Part shown: positions 24,493 through 35,280 of the stretch, piece after piece
Position numbering within the stretch: position 1 is the first letter of the stretch
How the letters are laid out: each line of letters opens with the position of its first letter
Notes under the pieces: generated by a model
Seen by the model: only the letters and a program-made list of their open reading frames with translations
The model's database searches: none
Told to the model about the DNA's origin: nothing
From: Crocodylus rhombifer
Taxonomy: Eukaryota > Chordata > Crocodylia > Crocodylidae
Direction: 5' to 3'
NCBI GenBank assembly: GCA_038503035.1
Contig: JAVSML010024617.1
Span: 429,384-493,383, forward strand
DNA length: 64,000 nt
Translations under genes and position numbers: made by a program

Positions 24493-25576
24493 TGTCACGG
24501 AGTGGGGCCTAGGAGTGGGTGTGAAGCTCCCTAGTGCCCCCTGCCCTGTCCAATTAAGGTGATCCTGCACCCTCAACTCACCCGCCACGTATTTGATGTT
24601 CTAAGTTCAGTAAGGGAGGCTGCCTTGTCTCGCCTTGGACACTACTCCGTTCTATGCCCCGTTCAGATTGGGGTGCTCCAGTGCACCCCTGCCTTATGGG
24701 CGATGCGTGCCTCCTACCTCCCCTTCAGCACGCCCCAAGCCTCTCAGCTATTCCCGGACGTTATCAAGTCCTTACTCTATAGCGCCCTACCTGGCGCCCC
24801 TGTGCTGGTTTCACCACCAGCGCCCCCTGTCTGGGTCCTACGCCGCGCTTCTCGCGCCCATTGCCCACTCTGGGGCCTATGCCACACCTCTCGCGCCCTT
24901 TGCCCACTCTGGGGCCTATGCTGCGCCTCTCGCGCCTTGGGGCTCAGGTGGCGCGTAGCCGTGCCTGGCCCCCTGCCCTTCTTTGGGTTCGTCTGCCCGA
25001 GGGGAGCCAACACAGCCCTCAGGGTTGGGGTCTCTGCCCCTATACACCGCGCCTCACTGGCGCAAACAGCTGTGCCCCACTGGCACCGCTCACTGTGCCC
25101 TACTGGCACCAGGAACCCCCAGATTATTGGGGAGCTCCCGTGAGGCCTCACACCCCTACAGCCTCACCTGGTCCTCCAGTTTAACCATAACTCAACCGTG
25201 AGCCAAATGGCTGCAACACAAACATAAGAAGCTTCCTGGCTTGTAACACAAAGCCTGCACTCACCTGGCTCCTTATCATACCCCTTCTAGGGTTCTCTCC
25301 CTACCCCATGTCATCATCGCAGCCGGTCACAGTGGTCAGGCTGCAACCACCAACTCAGCCTGCTCAGCTCTCCCGCAGAGCTTCTGCTCCTGCGGCTGCC
25401 AGAAGGGAACTGTTCCCTAGGCTCCGGCCTGGGCTGTTTATAAAGGCCCAGCCCTTCCCCCTTCAGGTCACATGACCTGCCTGGTTGCCCCAGCAACCGG
25501 CACCTGAGCTGCCCTGGTGATTGGCATCTCTCTTTATTTCCTTCAAGGCACGGGGCACCCTAGTGCCCCCGTGACA
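24493..25576 (+). mobile_element. Solo LTR of an endogenous retrovirus or LTR retrotransposon
   Basis: A 1084-bp segment starts TGTCACGGAG and ends CCCGTGACA, so it has the TG...CA ends of an LTR. Both sides carry CTTAA (24488-24492 and 25577-25581), a perfect 5-bp target duplication. The ends are also inverted repeats (TGTCACGG / CCGTGACA). A TATAAA at 25439-25444 reads correctly on the plus strand for an LTR promoter, about 135 bp before the right end. No gag, pol or env sequence and no second LTR are nearby, so the inner part was lost by LTR-LTR recombination. The orientation rests on the TATA box only, and no AATAAA was found on that strand. A GC-rich, symmetric-ended DNA element is the less likely alternative. 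Confidence 0.75.
24850..24945 (+). repeat. 39-bp tandem repeat inside the LTR
   Basis: Units beginning TCTCGCGCC start at 24850, 24889 and 24928, an exact 39-bp period, with two full copies and a partial third. The shared text includes GCCCACTCTGGGGCCTATG. Its place in the upstream part of the LTR resembles the direct repeats often found in LTR enhancers (inference). Confidence 0.8.
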
Positions 25577-26908
25577 CTTAATTGCACCACAAACACAACA
25601 TGTGTCAGGGCCCTTCTGGCTTCTCTGCTCTGTTCTGATCCACTTCTTCCTGGGAAAGGTATGTAAATTCTACACAAGTCTCTGAATATACCGCCAGAGT
25701 AAACAAAGACTGAGGGTCTGTTTGACAAATGGCACACTACCCCAGGAAGTAGGATACTTATGTCCTAGGCTCCTCTCAAGGCACAAACCTACATCTCCCA
25801 CTTCCCAGAGAAAGCCCTGACTATACAGCCATGGGAAAGCCAGGGCGCTCAGCATTTTGCACCCCTCTGCTTGAAGCAGGGTCACTGGACAACCAAGGGT
25901 AAAGGACTCATGGGGACAAAGGGAGAGCAAGTAAGGAGGTCTGTTCCAGAGTCGGGTGGTGGGTAATCCCCTGGAAGCACTTGATTATGGCCCCCAATCC
26001 CAATTCTGCTTGTAAATTTTATCCATGGACTGACTATCTGATGCAAAATACATGAAAGACACTGGGAGAAGGGGCTAAAAACCAGGGGTCCCTCTCTTCT
26101 GATACAGTGCCCACCTTATTGGACCATGAAGTCAAACTCCTCTTAACTGGTCATCTCTTGGCACCGTGACTCTTTTCAGTCACTGTTTACATGGCCAGCC
26201 CCAAAGGCGAGGGCGGGGAGAGGGGGAGGGCAGGTAAACTCTCCCTGAAACACTCTTGTTATTCACGATGGGCAATTGGCTAGTACATAATATAAACTTC
26301 CTCTTACCTCCAGTAGTTGTATGTTAGAAACCGTTCTTAGTCCTTATGAGCCTACATTTTATATTATATGGTACTGTACATGAACAACTAGCTGTCACAT
26401 ATTGGTTGTCAGGAAATGGGAACATTTTAAATCTAATCCAAACCACACTGGAGTCCTTGGAAGTTTTTCCATTAAATGCATTTTGGACAAGTACCTCCTT
26501 TTTTAGATTCAGCTTGTTGTATTTTGTTAAACTTTGTGATTTCAGAACTATAAGGCTTTGAAAAGTTGGGAAGTTAAAATAAACACTGTATGTACTTGAT
26601 AAGAGTATGGAGCAAACAGTGCATCTGTCAATGTGAGAAGTTTCCTTACTTGATTCTTCATGATCTGACAGATGTCCCTTTCAACAGTCAAGAGATGTGC
26701 CTGATGACAGTATTTTTCTGTACTGGAAGAAAAGTAAACCATTCTCACTGGCCACTGTACACTTTTATAAGTTGTGTTAATTTACCCAGTCACACTTGCA
26801 TAGACTCTTCACAAAAATCCCTGTACAGTATATGAGGGGCTAATTCAGCTCAGCTGAATGACAGTTAGAGTAAGTTAAAGAGTATAACACATATTTGCAA
26901 ATACTTAC
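25577..26908 (-). other. KDM4C intron, nothing recognised
   Basis: No exon. It has moderately unique sequence with a short GA/G-rich stretch near 26200-26235. Confidence 0.5.
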
Positions 26909-27001
26909 AAAACGTGCTTTCACTCTTTTAGGCAGCTCTTCATCAAGGGTGTAGATCTCTTCCCGCTTCATTGCTATCTGAGACCCATCTTCAAATTCAA
27001 C
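26909..27001 (-). CDS. KDM4C: KDM4C coding exon, end of Tudor domain (penultimate exon)
   Basis: This 31-codon exon begins [14 protein letters not shown] and ends [10 protein letters not shown], phase 0 on both sides. The acceptor reads TTAATCAG and the donor is GTAAGT directly after the Phe codon. It encodes the last beta strands of the second Tudor lobe and the conserved segment [12 protein letters not shown], which is shared by KDM4 proteins and closes the hybrid Tudor fold. The sequence Gln-Ile-Ala-Met-Lys-Arg after the FEDGS motif is typical of KDM4C rather than KDM4A. The exon is intact. Confidence 0.95.
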
Positions 27002-27821
27002 CTGATTAAGAAACAGGAATTTTAAAAATGAAGTCAAATCATTATTTACAATCCTTGGAAGCTCTCCAACACCAGACATATGCAACAATTTATGTACAGA
27101 GATATAGGAAATTTAACATTTACAAATGTTTGGTTATTTATTTTTAAGAAGGAAATACAAAGAAACAGCATTAACTCCACAGTTAAGAATTAGGGATGTA
27201 TTTCATAAATAATCACCATTAGGTTAAAGTGCAGAAGGACTGCAACACCAGCACTGACATTTGCACAAAAGAATTCAAATGTATTTGATTAGGAATAGTA
27301 AATAATATCAAAATATACAACATTGCTTTATAAAGACATCTTAACAATATGCTGCTATGTTCTCTACATTCATTTCTTATATTCTAACTCATACAAATTA
27401 ATTTTACCAGCTTGTGTTTCAAGGGTACCCAAGACCAAATGAAAAGTAAGAAGGTATGAGTGACACTAAAGGAAATACCAGTTAACAGAATTACACTGAA
27501 TCTGATGGAATTTCTTTAAAATGCTCTGTTCAGAAGATGAAAAGCTTTATCATGCTTAGGTTTAGATTTAATCCAACATGAAACCCTTTAGCAGAAAATG
27601 AGAAAGGAAATGTAGCTAGGTGTGGGGAATGCTAAAATACTGAGCCTTTGAACCATTTATACCTTTCTCAATAGCTACTAACTTTTAAAAAACATTTGGT
27701 AGAATATTTCACCTGTCAGACATAGTTTGAGTTCCTTTAGAAACTTCAGTTAAAAGCAAGTCTGCAGAAAACTCATAAAGGAACCAATCCTGAAGTCCTG
27801 TTTGACTATCTGACTGATTAC
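27002..27821 (-). other. KDM4C intron, nothing recognised
   Basis: AT-rich intron sequence between the penultimate exon and the large hAT element. No repeat was assigned. Confidence 0.5.
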
Positions 27822-29246
27822 CAAGGATCCGGGTCTTCTGTTTCCTATGGAAAAACGGAGAAAACCATGGATTTTCTGGTTTTATCAGAGAAAATGCAGA
27901 TTTTCTCTTTTAGCAGAGTGGGTTTCCCCCTCTTGCAAAGAGCTCTGCAGGCTGGTAGAGTTCCAGCCTGCAAGAGCCGTTTGCAAAAACGGCAGAAAAG
28001 CCCCAACCCTGCCTGGAAAGGCAGAGGAAGGGGGAAGGAGAGGGGGAAGGGTGGAGCCTGTGGATTTTAGTCAGTTGCAAGGCCTAAGTCAGGCTCACTT
28101 TCCTCCCGGAGCCTGTGAAGTGGTAATTGGGGCTTGCAGGGGGCTGGGGGGTTGCAGGGCAGGGCTGGGGTGCAAGCTGGCTGGCAGCTGAGGAAGCAGG
28201 CAGGTGTTGGGGAAATACATGGAGTGCCTGGCCAGCACCTCCATGTGCAGCTTCCCTTAAGGGCTGCTAGAACCACTTTGGTTTCACATGCACCTGGCCA
28301 GGTACTCTGACCACGAGCAAGGAGGTGTTGGGGAAATGCAAGGAGTGCCCAGCCAGCTCCACATCACCCTGCTCATGGCTGGAGTGCTTGGCCAGGGGCA
28401 CGTGAAACCAAAGTGGCTCTAGCAGCCCTTAAGGGAAGCTACACACAGAAGTGCTGGCAGGGAGCGGGGAGATGTGGAGCCGACTGCACACTCCATGTTG
28501 TTTACTCTCACGGGACAGGGGAGACCCGTGCCCCCAGATCTGTGTGGGGGACAGGCTGCTGGCTCGAGCTCCTGCCCTGCTCCCCTCCCTGCGACCCAGT
28601 ACAGTTGGGGACAGAGGAGCCGCAGGGGGATCTCCTAGCAGCTGCTCATTCTGTGCTGCCCCAGCAATGCACCTTCTGCACTCAGGGCTGCACTGAGGAA
28701 AACAGTGTGGGGCTCCACCACTCAGAGCAGCAGCCAATGCAGGAGGTGCGGTGGGAGAGCAAGGAAGTCCTCGCATGGCCCCACTGTTTCCAGCCATGCC
28801 AGGTCTTGCCTGTGGGGCTACAGCAGCCCCATGGGGGGGAAGCAGGGCAGGAGCTCAAGCCCACAGCCTGCCCCCTGCATTGATCTGGGGGCACGGGTTC
28901 CCCTGGGAGTGTGCACGGCCACCAGGAGCCAGCCCCACCCTTGTCTGAGTCAGCAGCAGGCAGGCAGCAGTGGGGGAGCCGGCTCTGTGCTCCTGTTGCA
29001 GATGCCTTCTGTTGAGGGCAGGGAGCTGCAGACCTGAGTCCCTGGTCTCATAGCCCTACCAGCTGGGGGCCCCCTCCAGCAGGGCAAGGGGCACTAGCAG
29101 GGCTGGGGGGCTGTTGGGGCAGAGAGGGGCACCAGCAAGGCCAGGGGAGATGGACGGACTATGGGGGGCCTTTAATTTAAATCATGGATTTTGGGGGTTT
29201 TATCAGAGAATTTGCAATTTTTTATCATGGAAAACCAGGATCACTG
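27822..29246. mobile_element. 1.4-kb hAT-like element with 8-bp duplication
   Basis: The ends are CAAGGATCCGGGTCTTC and, inverted, CAGTGATCCTGGTTTTC. Flanking 8-mers are CTGATTAC (27814-27821) and CTGATTAG (29247-29254), 7/8 identical. Subterminal segments CATGGATTTT(C/G)..GGTTTTATCAGAGAA occur as direct repeats near both ends. The GC-rich interior carries open frames with no transposase features and a strong hairpin (28249-28440), so it is non-autonomous. Confidence 0.82.
28249..28440. repeat. Hairpin with 52-bp arms inside the hAT element
   Basis: The arms 28249-28300 and 28389-28440 are reverse complements with only a few mismatches. Both contain AGCTTCCCTTAAGGGCTG at the outer end and CACTTTGGTTTCAC in the middle. 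The 88-bp spacer carries a second direct copy of GGTGTTGGGGAAAT..A.GGAGTGCC, also found just left of the hairpin at about 28204. If transcribed in KDM4C pre-mRNA it would form a long double-stranded stem. Confidence 0.85.
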
Positions 29247-30334
29247 CTGATTAGAATAGTTAGCAGGTAAGAGTTGCAGGACTAGGTCTAAGCTATGTAT
29301 ACCCCGATATTGCACTGATACACTGTATATCAAAACTTAGTTTTAAATCTTTGGTGAAGTTGACAGTGAGTCCAAGCATGTCATACACTACACAGAAACA
29401 ATCAAGAGTGATATAGAGCTCTTCACTTGAGCAGCCAAACAGGACACCATCAGTGTACTGAAGATCAGAAATGGAGGATTTAATTATTGTTTATCTTGGA
29501 TTAGGAATGTAGCTGGTTTATGTCAAAGAGATTCCCGTCCATGTGATACTGGATGCTGACTGCAGATGGAAGTCAATCAGCAATGAGAAGTGGAATAGAT
29601 GTGATATAATTGGAAAAAAGTGTTGTTGCAATCATCATCCTTGCTTGACTCAGGTTCTAATAGTGAAAGGGTCCATTTCCAAGCCATTGCTCAGGACAGT
29701 TCCCATCATGGCATTGTGATGAAGTCTGACAATGGTAACAAATTTTCATCAGGACTTCCTATAAGGCCTTTCTGTTGACTGAATCAAAGAACTTAGTCAG
29801 GTTAATGAAGGCCATGTAAAGATACTGAAGTTGCTTGTGACACTTCCCCTGTAGCTTTGTAGAAACAAATATCATATCTAGTGCATCTGAGTGGTCAAAA
29901 CCACATTGGGACTTGGGTAAAATCTCCCCAGCTAGTAAAGCACGTCTACTGATGACAACATGGGTGTGGATCTTTTCAGCTATGAATAGGAGTTCAATAC
30001 TACAATAACTATTGCAATCTGATGACCCTCCTGTCTTGAACAAGGTAACAACTTGGCATCTCTGAAGCCATTTGAAATTTGTTCATGTTTCTAGATTTTC
30101 ATAATAATGTGCAACTGGTGAGCTGGTATCCCCAGGACCACATGCTTTGCTGTTCCTTCATCTGCGTAATGGTTTTTAAGGCCCCTTGACAACTTGGTGC
30201 ATCTGCAAGGCAGTCCTTAATGGGGTGTTGTGGAATGGCTTTAATGGTATTGTTCTCTTTGTTTTGCTCTCAAATTTTCCTTTCGGTCTCAGCTTTAATG
30301 TGGTGTTAAATATCTTGCCTAGGTTTGGAGATGA

Positions 30335-30447
30335 TGTAATTCTGCTAAGTTTGACAGCTCTCCTTTAACTAAAAATGATCATCTCCAGCACTGCTTCAGT
30401 AGGAAACTCTCTGACCTCCCTGATAATCTTGACACCACTGATCACTC
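30335..30447 (+). mobile_element. Plus-strand fragment of the same LINE (inverted piece)
   Basis: On the plus strand this encodes KFDSSPLTK, HLQHCFSRKLSDLPDNLD and then TTDH. It is the same linker region that the minus strand encodes at about 31172-31261 (HLQQCFSGKLSDLPDDLN, TIDHW). It is therefore a second LINE copy or an internal inversion. It lies between the reverse transcriptase part and a GC-rich insert. Confidence 0.75.
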
Positions 30448-30997
30448 GGCGAGCCCCAGGAAAGGAATCCATTAGGTGTGTGAAGATCCTATATGCTGGA
30501 TCCAGCCAGTGGATCCCCATCATCCAGCCCCAGGTGCTTCCCCAGGTCTCAGAGTTGACCCACATGTAGGAAGAGGTGTGCACCAGATTGGCCCCACACA
30601 GGGTGCAGGTCCCACGCTCCAAGTGGTGCCAGCTCTGGCTAGTTTGAGACTATGTTATGCACACAGTGCCCACTCCACCTAGCTTGGGATTATGGTACAT
30701 GCAGCACCCACTCCAGGTGGCCCAGAACCTGTACTGCATGCAGTGCCTGTCCTGGCTGGTTTAGGGCAGAATCTGCATGCAACATGGGTTCTGAATTGGC
30801 TGGAGGGGATGCTGCATACAGTGCCTGTCCTAGACCAGTCAGGTTCTGAATGTGGAACAATCCCAGAGCATCCAAAGTGGGGGCTGAATGCACTGGATCA
30901 CGCTTGATGGGGAAGAAGGGCAGTGAGTTCAATGTGGCTGGTGGACTAGCCCCATGCAACTTATCTGGCCCATGGGGCCAGATGACTGACACCCCTA
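30448..30997. mobile_element. Probable hAT insertion carrying a 39-bp minisatellite
   Basis: The right end reads CTGACACCCCTAGTC, like the GTGTCAAAC family ends at 14578 and 17600 (inverted). The left end is not recognisable. The insert separates the linker and reverse transcriptase parts of the minus-strand LINE. Confidence 0.5.
30626..30870. repeat. 39-bp minisatellite
   Basis: About six diverged units of 38-40 bp begin GTGCC or GCACC and end (T/A)(G/A)CATGCA-like. Starts are at about 30626, 30666, 30704, 30743, 30782 and 30821. Since 39 is a multiple of three, all frames stay open for long distances and the conceptual peptide repeats every 13 residues. Confidence 0.75.
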
Positions 30998-31934
30998 GTC
31001 TAATTTATTAGGAAAGCTACACAGCCAGCCCTGAGATGACCAAAAGAAATAACACCCTAAACTTCCAGAAGTAAAGCAGGGGGACAATGAATTCTGATCA
31101 TTTCTTTTTGGAGAAGCCAAGATATTCTTTGCATAACTAATGGAATGGATGCATTTCTTGAGGCTCTTCCAGTGATCAATGGTGTTAAGATCATCAGGGA
31201 GGTCAGAGAGTTTCCCACTGAAGCACTGCTGAAGATGACTGCTTTTAGCAGGGTCTTTCAAGCATTCAAATTTGAACCTCTTCCTTGGTTGCTTCTTTTG
31301 TTTACATCATTTTGGGGCAATATGAATGTTTAGTATAGAACGTATCAAACTATGATCCATCAAGCAGTTATCTGCCCTAATCACAGTTCTGGTGATATGG
31401 AGGACACAACGGTCCTGAACATGTACTATGATACAGTCAATCAGGTGCCAGTGTTTTGGGTGGTGATGCATCCATGATATCTTCCATATGTTGGTTTGTT
31501 GGAATAAGGAGTTTGTAATGAAGAGATCATATTCCAAACACATGCTCAGAAGGAGAATTCAATTTTAACTGACCTTCCCCACTACTTCCTTTCCAAGCGT
31601 TCCTTTCAACAGTTCAAAGTTGATGCCCAGTCTACCATTATTTTGGGGGCACTTGGTCAAGTTCAGTACAGAATTCTTTTTTTGTCATCTGCATCAAGAG
31701 TCAGGGTATATGCATTGATGATTCTTGTATGTTTCTGTTGGCCATTTGAAGACAAAGGGCTACAAGATACTCACTGATTCCAACCAGACATTCTGGAATC
31801 TGAGTAAAAATCTTGATCTTCATAGCAACACCAGTGCCATGCATATGTCTGTCTTTCAGCTTTTCCTTTCCAATAAAAGATCCAGCCACCACCGTTCTCT
31901 GTAAACTACCCCACTCTTGCACATCTGGTCTCAC

Positions 31935-32786
31935 TGGCTAAGTACAGATAGTCAAAAACCCTGAGGCAGAATTGATTCAATCTATGCAACATCCTCTAAG
32001 CTGTGTAGATAAGACCATTAATGAACAGAATACAAATTCACTCATCAGTTGGCTAAGACAAGCAGATGCTTGGCCAAGGCCACAAGGTGGGGGACACTTG
32101 TCCAAGCCTCCCAGCTCTACCAGGCTACAAATGTCCCAGCCCTGCCCCCTCACCACCTTCTCAGCCATGGGGGCAGGCAGATGGGGGGGGGGGAAACAAA
32201 TCCCCTGCCCCAGCCCCCTAGCCAGGATCTGTATAGTGGGAGGTGGGGGGAAGTCCCAAAGATGGGGGCTTTCTTCCCTACATGCTCCACCAGGCTGCCA
32301 ATGCCCCATGCCTGTCAGACATAGGGGGAAGGGTGGAGAGGGAATGGACCCTCCCTCCCCCATACTGTGCAGACCCCAGTTGAGGGCATGCAGGGCCAGG
32401 ACAGAGGGGTCTGTTCCCTTCCTCCAACCCTGTGCTGGTGGGGCTGCCTGAGCTCTGTGACACCCAGGGCTGGGCTGGAACAGACAAGCTGGAGCAGAGG
32501 CTAGTCTGTGTAACCTGAGAGGAGGGTTAGCAGGGATCTGCACAGCGTCTTGAGATACATGGGAATGAGATCTAACTTATGTCAAGAGGGGATCTGGGAC
32601 AGAAGTTTGAGAGACCAGTTTAACCTAAACCAGTTAAATCTGATACTAAATCCATCCAGGTCTATCTTAAACTGGTTTCAGCCATTTTGAAAGCAGTCTA
32701 TGCGCACTGAACTTCTGTTCTGTCACAGGTTTAAATTGGTTTCGGATCACTTATACTTGTTTATTTGTAAAGTCTGTCCCTAGTCA
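31935..32786. mobile_element. Terminal-inverted-repeat DNA element, copy B (GACAGACAT family)
   Basis: It is inserted inside the LINE endonuclease domain: the LINE reading frame stops at 32787 and resumes at 31934. The ends are CTAAGTACAGA and, inverted, CTAGGGACAGA. The flanks share TCACT, a likely decayed target duplication. Its right part (TTAAACTGGTTTCAG.CATTTTGAAA, CACAGGTTTAAA) matches copy C at 54146-55262. The core is GC-rich (about 32090-32520) and noncoding. Confidence 0.8.
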
Positions 32787-32950
32787 CTAAATTCAGCAGT
32801 GTCAATATCAAATAGTACATGTTCTTTGCCCATGAGTGTTATCCTTCAGTCTGGTAAGTCACTGTTCTGATTATCCATCAGGATGTGAACATTCCAGGTC
32901 ACAAACTTCATTACTTGATTTGGACTCAGAGTGATCACACTAGAAATGAT

Positions 32951-34528
32951 TTTCCAGTCAGGTGAAATGAAAAACTATGTTTAAGAAATCTTTTCTAGAA
33001 ATCTTTTCTGCTTAGCATATGAGGTGAGCAGAGTGGATCCCAGTCATGGTTGCAGCTGATGAATTGCACACATCTCAGTACCAAGTACAAAATTACCACC
33101 ATACAACCATCGCTTTCATGTAGATCCATGACTAGGAGCCTCTGGTGGTCACTAGCACCTGCCCCTGTCACCACTCACCCATCACTGTAGGACTTGCTAT
33201 GGAAGGAAGACAGTTGAATACGTCTTATGTATGCCTTTATGCATCAGCAACCACACAACACTTCATAGGAAGGAAACCTTAATTCAGTGGCAAGGAAAAT
33301 CTTGATGACCAGAGGTTTCTGTTCTGCTGCAGCCTTTATTCACCTTTGCAGCCACTGTGAAATAGTCTTCCTTCATCCACCTGCTCCACCACCAAGGAGC
33401 TTCATTTTTATTTTTGGATTGCTATTAGTCTGGAAGTGCTCTTGACCTTGCTGCCATGGGTGACCCTACCAGGAGTACAAAACTCCAGACAGCAAAGCTC
33501 TTGAGATTACTGGTAAGGATATTATTTAGGATTAACATGTACAAGCTAACCTGGAGATGTTTGCTTACCTCCAAGCAAGAGTAGGCAGGACAAAGACAAT
33601 GTGGAAATGGGGCTGTTCTACTGACATAGCCACACATGAATGTGGGGAAACCACAGGCGATAGAATATCTATTGACCTCTACTCTCTTGAAGACCTGTAT
33701 AACATCAAGGAGCTAGCCAGGGTAAGAGACCGGGCCACAAGATGTGGCTGATTTTGGAAAAACCTATAGTTATGGTGCAGAAGATGAAGTTATTCAGTCA
33801 TACAATTATTTAGACAGAATACAATATGGTAGTCTAACTCATCCCATTTTAACCAAACTGCATATGTTGCAATTTTGACAAATAGTGTATGTATTATTTT
33901 GTATGCATTCTTCATGCAATTATTCACAAAGAAATAAAGATTCCTGCTTCACACGTTAAACCAAACATACATATTATGCAGTCAAACAGTAAATAGAGAA
34001 AGAAAACCTGCTGCTACACTCCCATTCTGTGTACCTTGTTGTTCTCTCCATGTGGCTTTCTTGTATTAGAACATCATAAATTAACGATTTAATTGAAACT
34101 ACTAGAAAGCATTTAATTGGGTACATGGACAATTTAGTCATCCAGTGAAGCTCACAAATGGATACTGAAAAGAAACACACAAATAAATAAAATGACAGAG
34201 ACACCAAACACAGAGGTCTTAGATTTTCTGAATTGTCTTTAAAATGCACAATGCTGCCTAGGATTTGTACAGAGAAACAAATCTCAGTTAGATGCTGACA
34301 TGGATATTTATGATTGTGGTTGTGTCCCCTGCACACACAGCTGGCTTCAAATTCTGTAAATTCCACATGACCATGAAAGAAATCTCACATAAGAATTCCT
34401 TTATCAGAGTAGAATAGGTTTGTTGAAGGGTTTTTTTTTTCCAATAATACACTACGGGAGCTTCCTAACTCTGAGCTGATCCATAGCCTCCAATATAATT
34501 TGGGGGGTAGTCCTTCCATTTGCTCTCG
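32951..34528 (-). other. KDM4C intron: possible LINE 5' region, then unassigned
   Basis: Up to about 33420 may be the 5' part of the minus-strand LINE, but no coding match was seen. A 13-bp tandem duplication (AGAAATCTTTTCT) lies near 32985-33010. The remainder is AT-rich intron with a T-run at about 34430-34440. Confidence 0.45.
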
Positions 34529-35280
34529 GGCACAGGTGGGGAATTATTGACTGGAGGGCCGCTTAAAGAGTTTTGGCGAGACATTGAGGGCTGGAGGTGG
34601 GGCTGGGGAGATGCCAATTGATCCTATCCAGCCCACTGGCTCCAACTGGGAGCCACTCCAGTCTGCTGTAGCTGGGGCTGGGCTGGGCTGGGCTGCATAC
34701 TGCACAGACTCCTCCATCCTCCTGCATTCATCCCTTCCTCCCTGCCTGCTTCCTGTTGGCATTGCACAGTCCTGGCACTGTGGCTGCTGGCAGCTAGGCC
34801 TGCACAGGACAGGGTGCAATGCAGCATGCTGAATAGCTGTCCCACCTGTTGCAATGAGCTGCTGCCACCATGCTGCACCAGAAAAGTTGGGGGCCAATGC
34901 CCTAAGCCAAGCCCCACCCCCCAGCTGATGTGGACTCATCTCCTAGTGATGCTGCAGTGGCAGTGACTCATTGTGGTGGGCAAGCAGACAGACAGGATGG
35001 CTACTTGGCAGTACACCTCATGCCCTGTCCCATGTGGGCCTGGCTGCCAGTTGCAGCACCAACAGGAAGCCAGGCAGAGGGTATGGATGCTCGGGGGGGC
35101 GGAGAGCGGGGAGAATAGAGGAGTATGTGTGCTGTATTACCCAGCCCCAGCTGCGGCAGGACAAAGTAGAGTGGTGCAGGGCACATCCCTCCATCCTGAG
35201 GCTCCCGGAGGTGGCTGGCAGGCTAGATAGGATCAACTGGCAGGCCAGATACAACCCATGGGTCATATTTTGCCCACCCC
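34529..35280. mobile_element. hAT-like element, 752 bp
   Basis: The right end reads ATTTTGCCCACCCC and the left end GGCACAGGTGGGGAA, which are decayed inverted ends of the GGTGGGCAAA type. Flanking 8-mers are TGCTCTCG (34521-34528) and TGCTCTTG (35281-35288), a 7/8 match. The interior is GC-rich with a short (GGGCT)n run near 34675-34695. The open frames within show no transposase motif. Confidence 0.75.

Larger units (their letters stand above)
29270..32950 (-). mobile_element. Decayed LINE with endonuclease and reverse transcriptase, interrupted
   Basis: Read on the minus strand this is one non-LTR retrotransposon ORF broken by stops, frameshifts and insertions. In order: endonuclease start (about 32945-32787, WNVHILMDN... 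FDIDTAEFSD); rest of the endonuclease (31934-31310, with GTGVAMKIKI and later KHWHLIDCIIVHVQD, DHSLIR); a linker (31261-31000, FSGKLSDLPDDL, HWKSLKKCI); then reverse transcriptase (about 30330-29280) with a NSKACGPGD motif (functional form NKAAGPDG), LPKSQCGFD, AFINLTKFFDSVN, VKQG and a mutated active-site box LQYTDG where LQYADD is expected. The catalytic Asp pair is damaged, so the copy is dead. The single-ORF layout resembles RTE-like LINEs, but I cannot fix the clade. Confidence 0.85.

Noticed and set aside
24559..25151. Long open frames on both strands of a GC-rich block (up to 194 codons)
   Set aside because: They lie inside the LTR-like element and result from its high GC content and 39-bp repeat. 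No protein family features.
24850..30870. Possible link between the 39-bp repeats in the LTR and the 39-bp minisatellite at 30626
   Set aside because: The unit sequences are unrelated; only the period is shared.
31972..32543. Open frames of 159 and 188 codons
   Set aside because: These are the GC-rich core of the terminal-inverted-repeat element inserted into the LINE. Sequence is proline and glycine rich without motifs.
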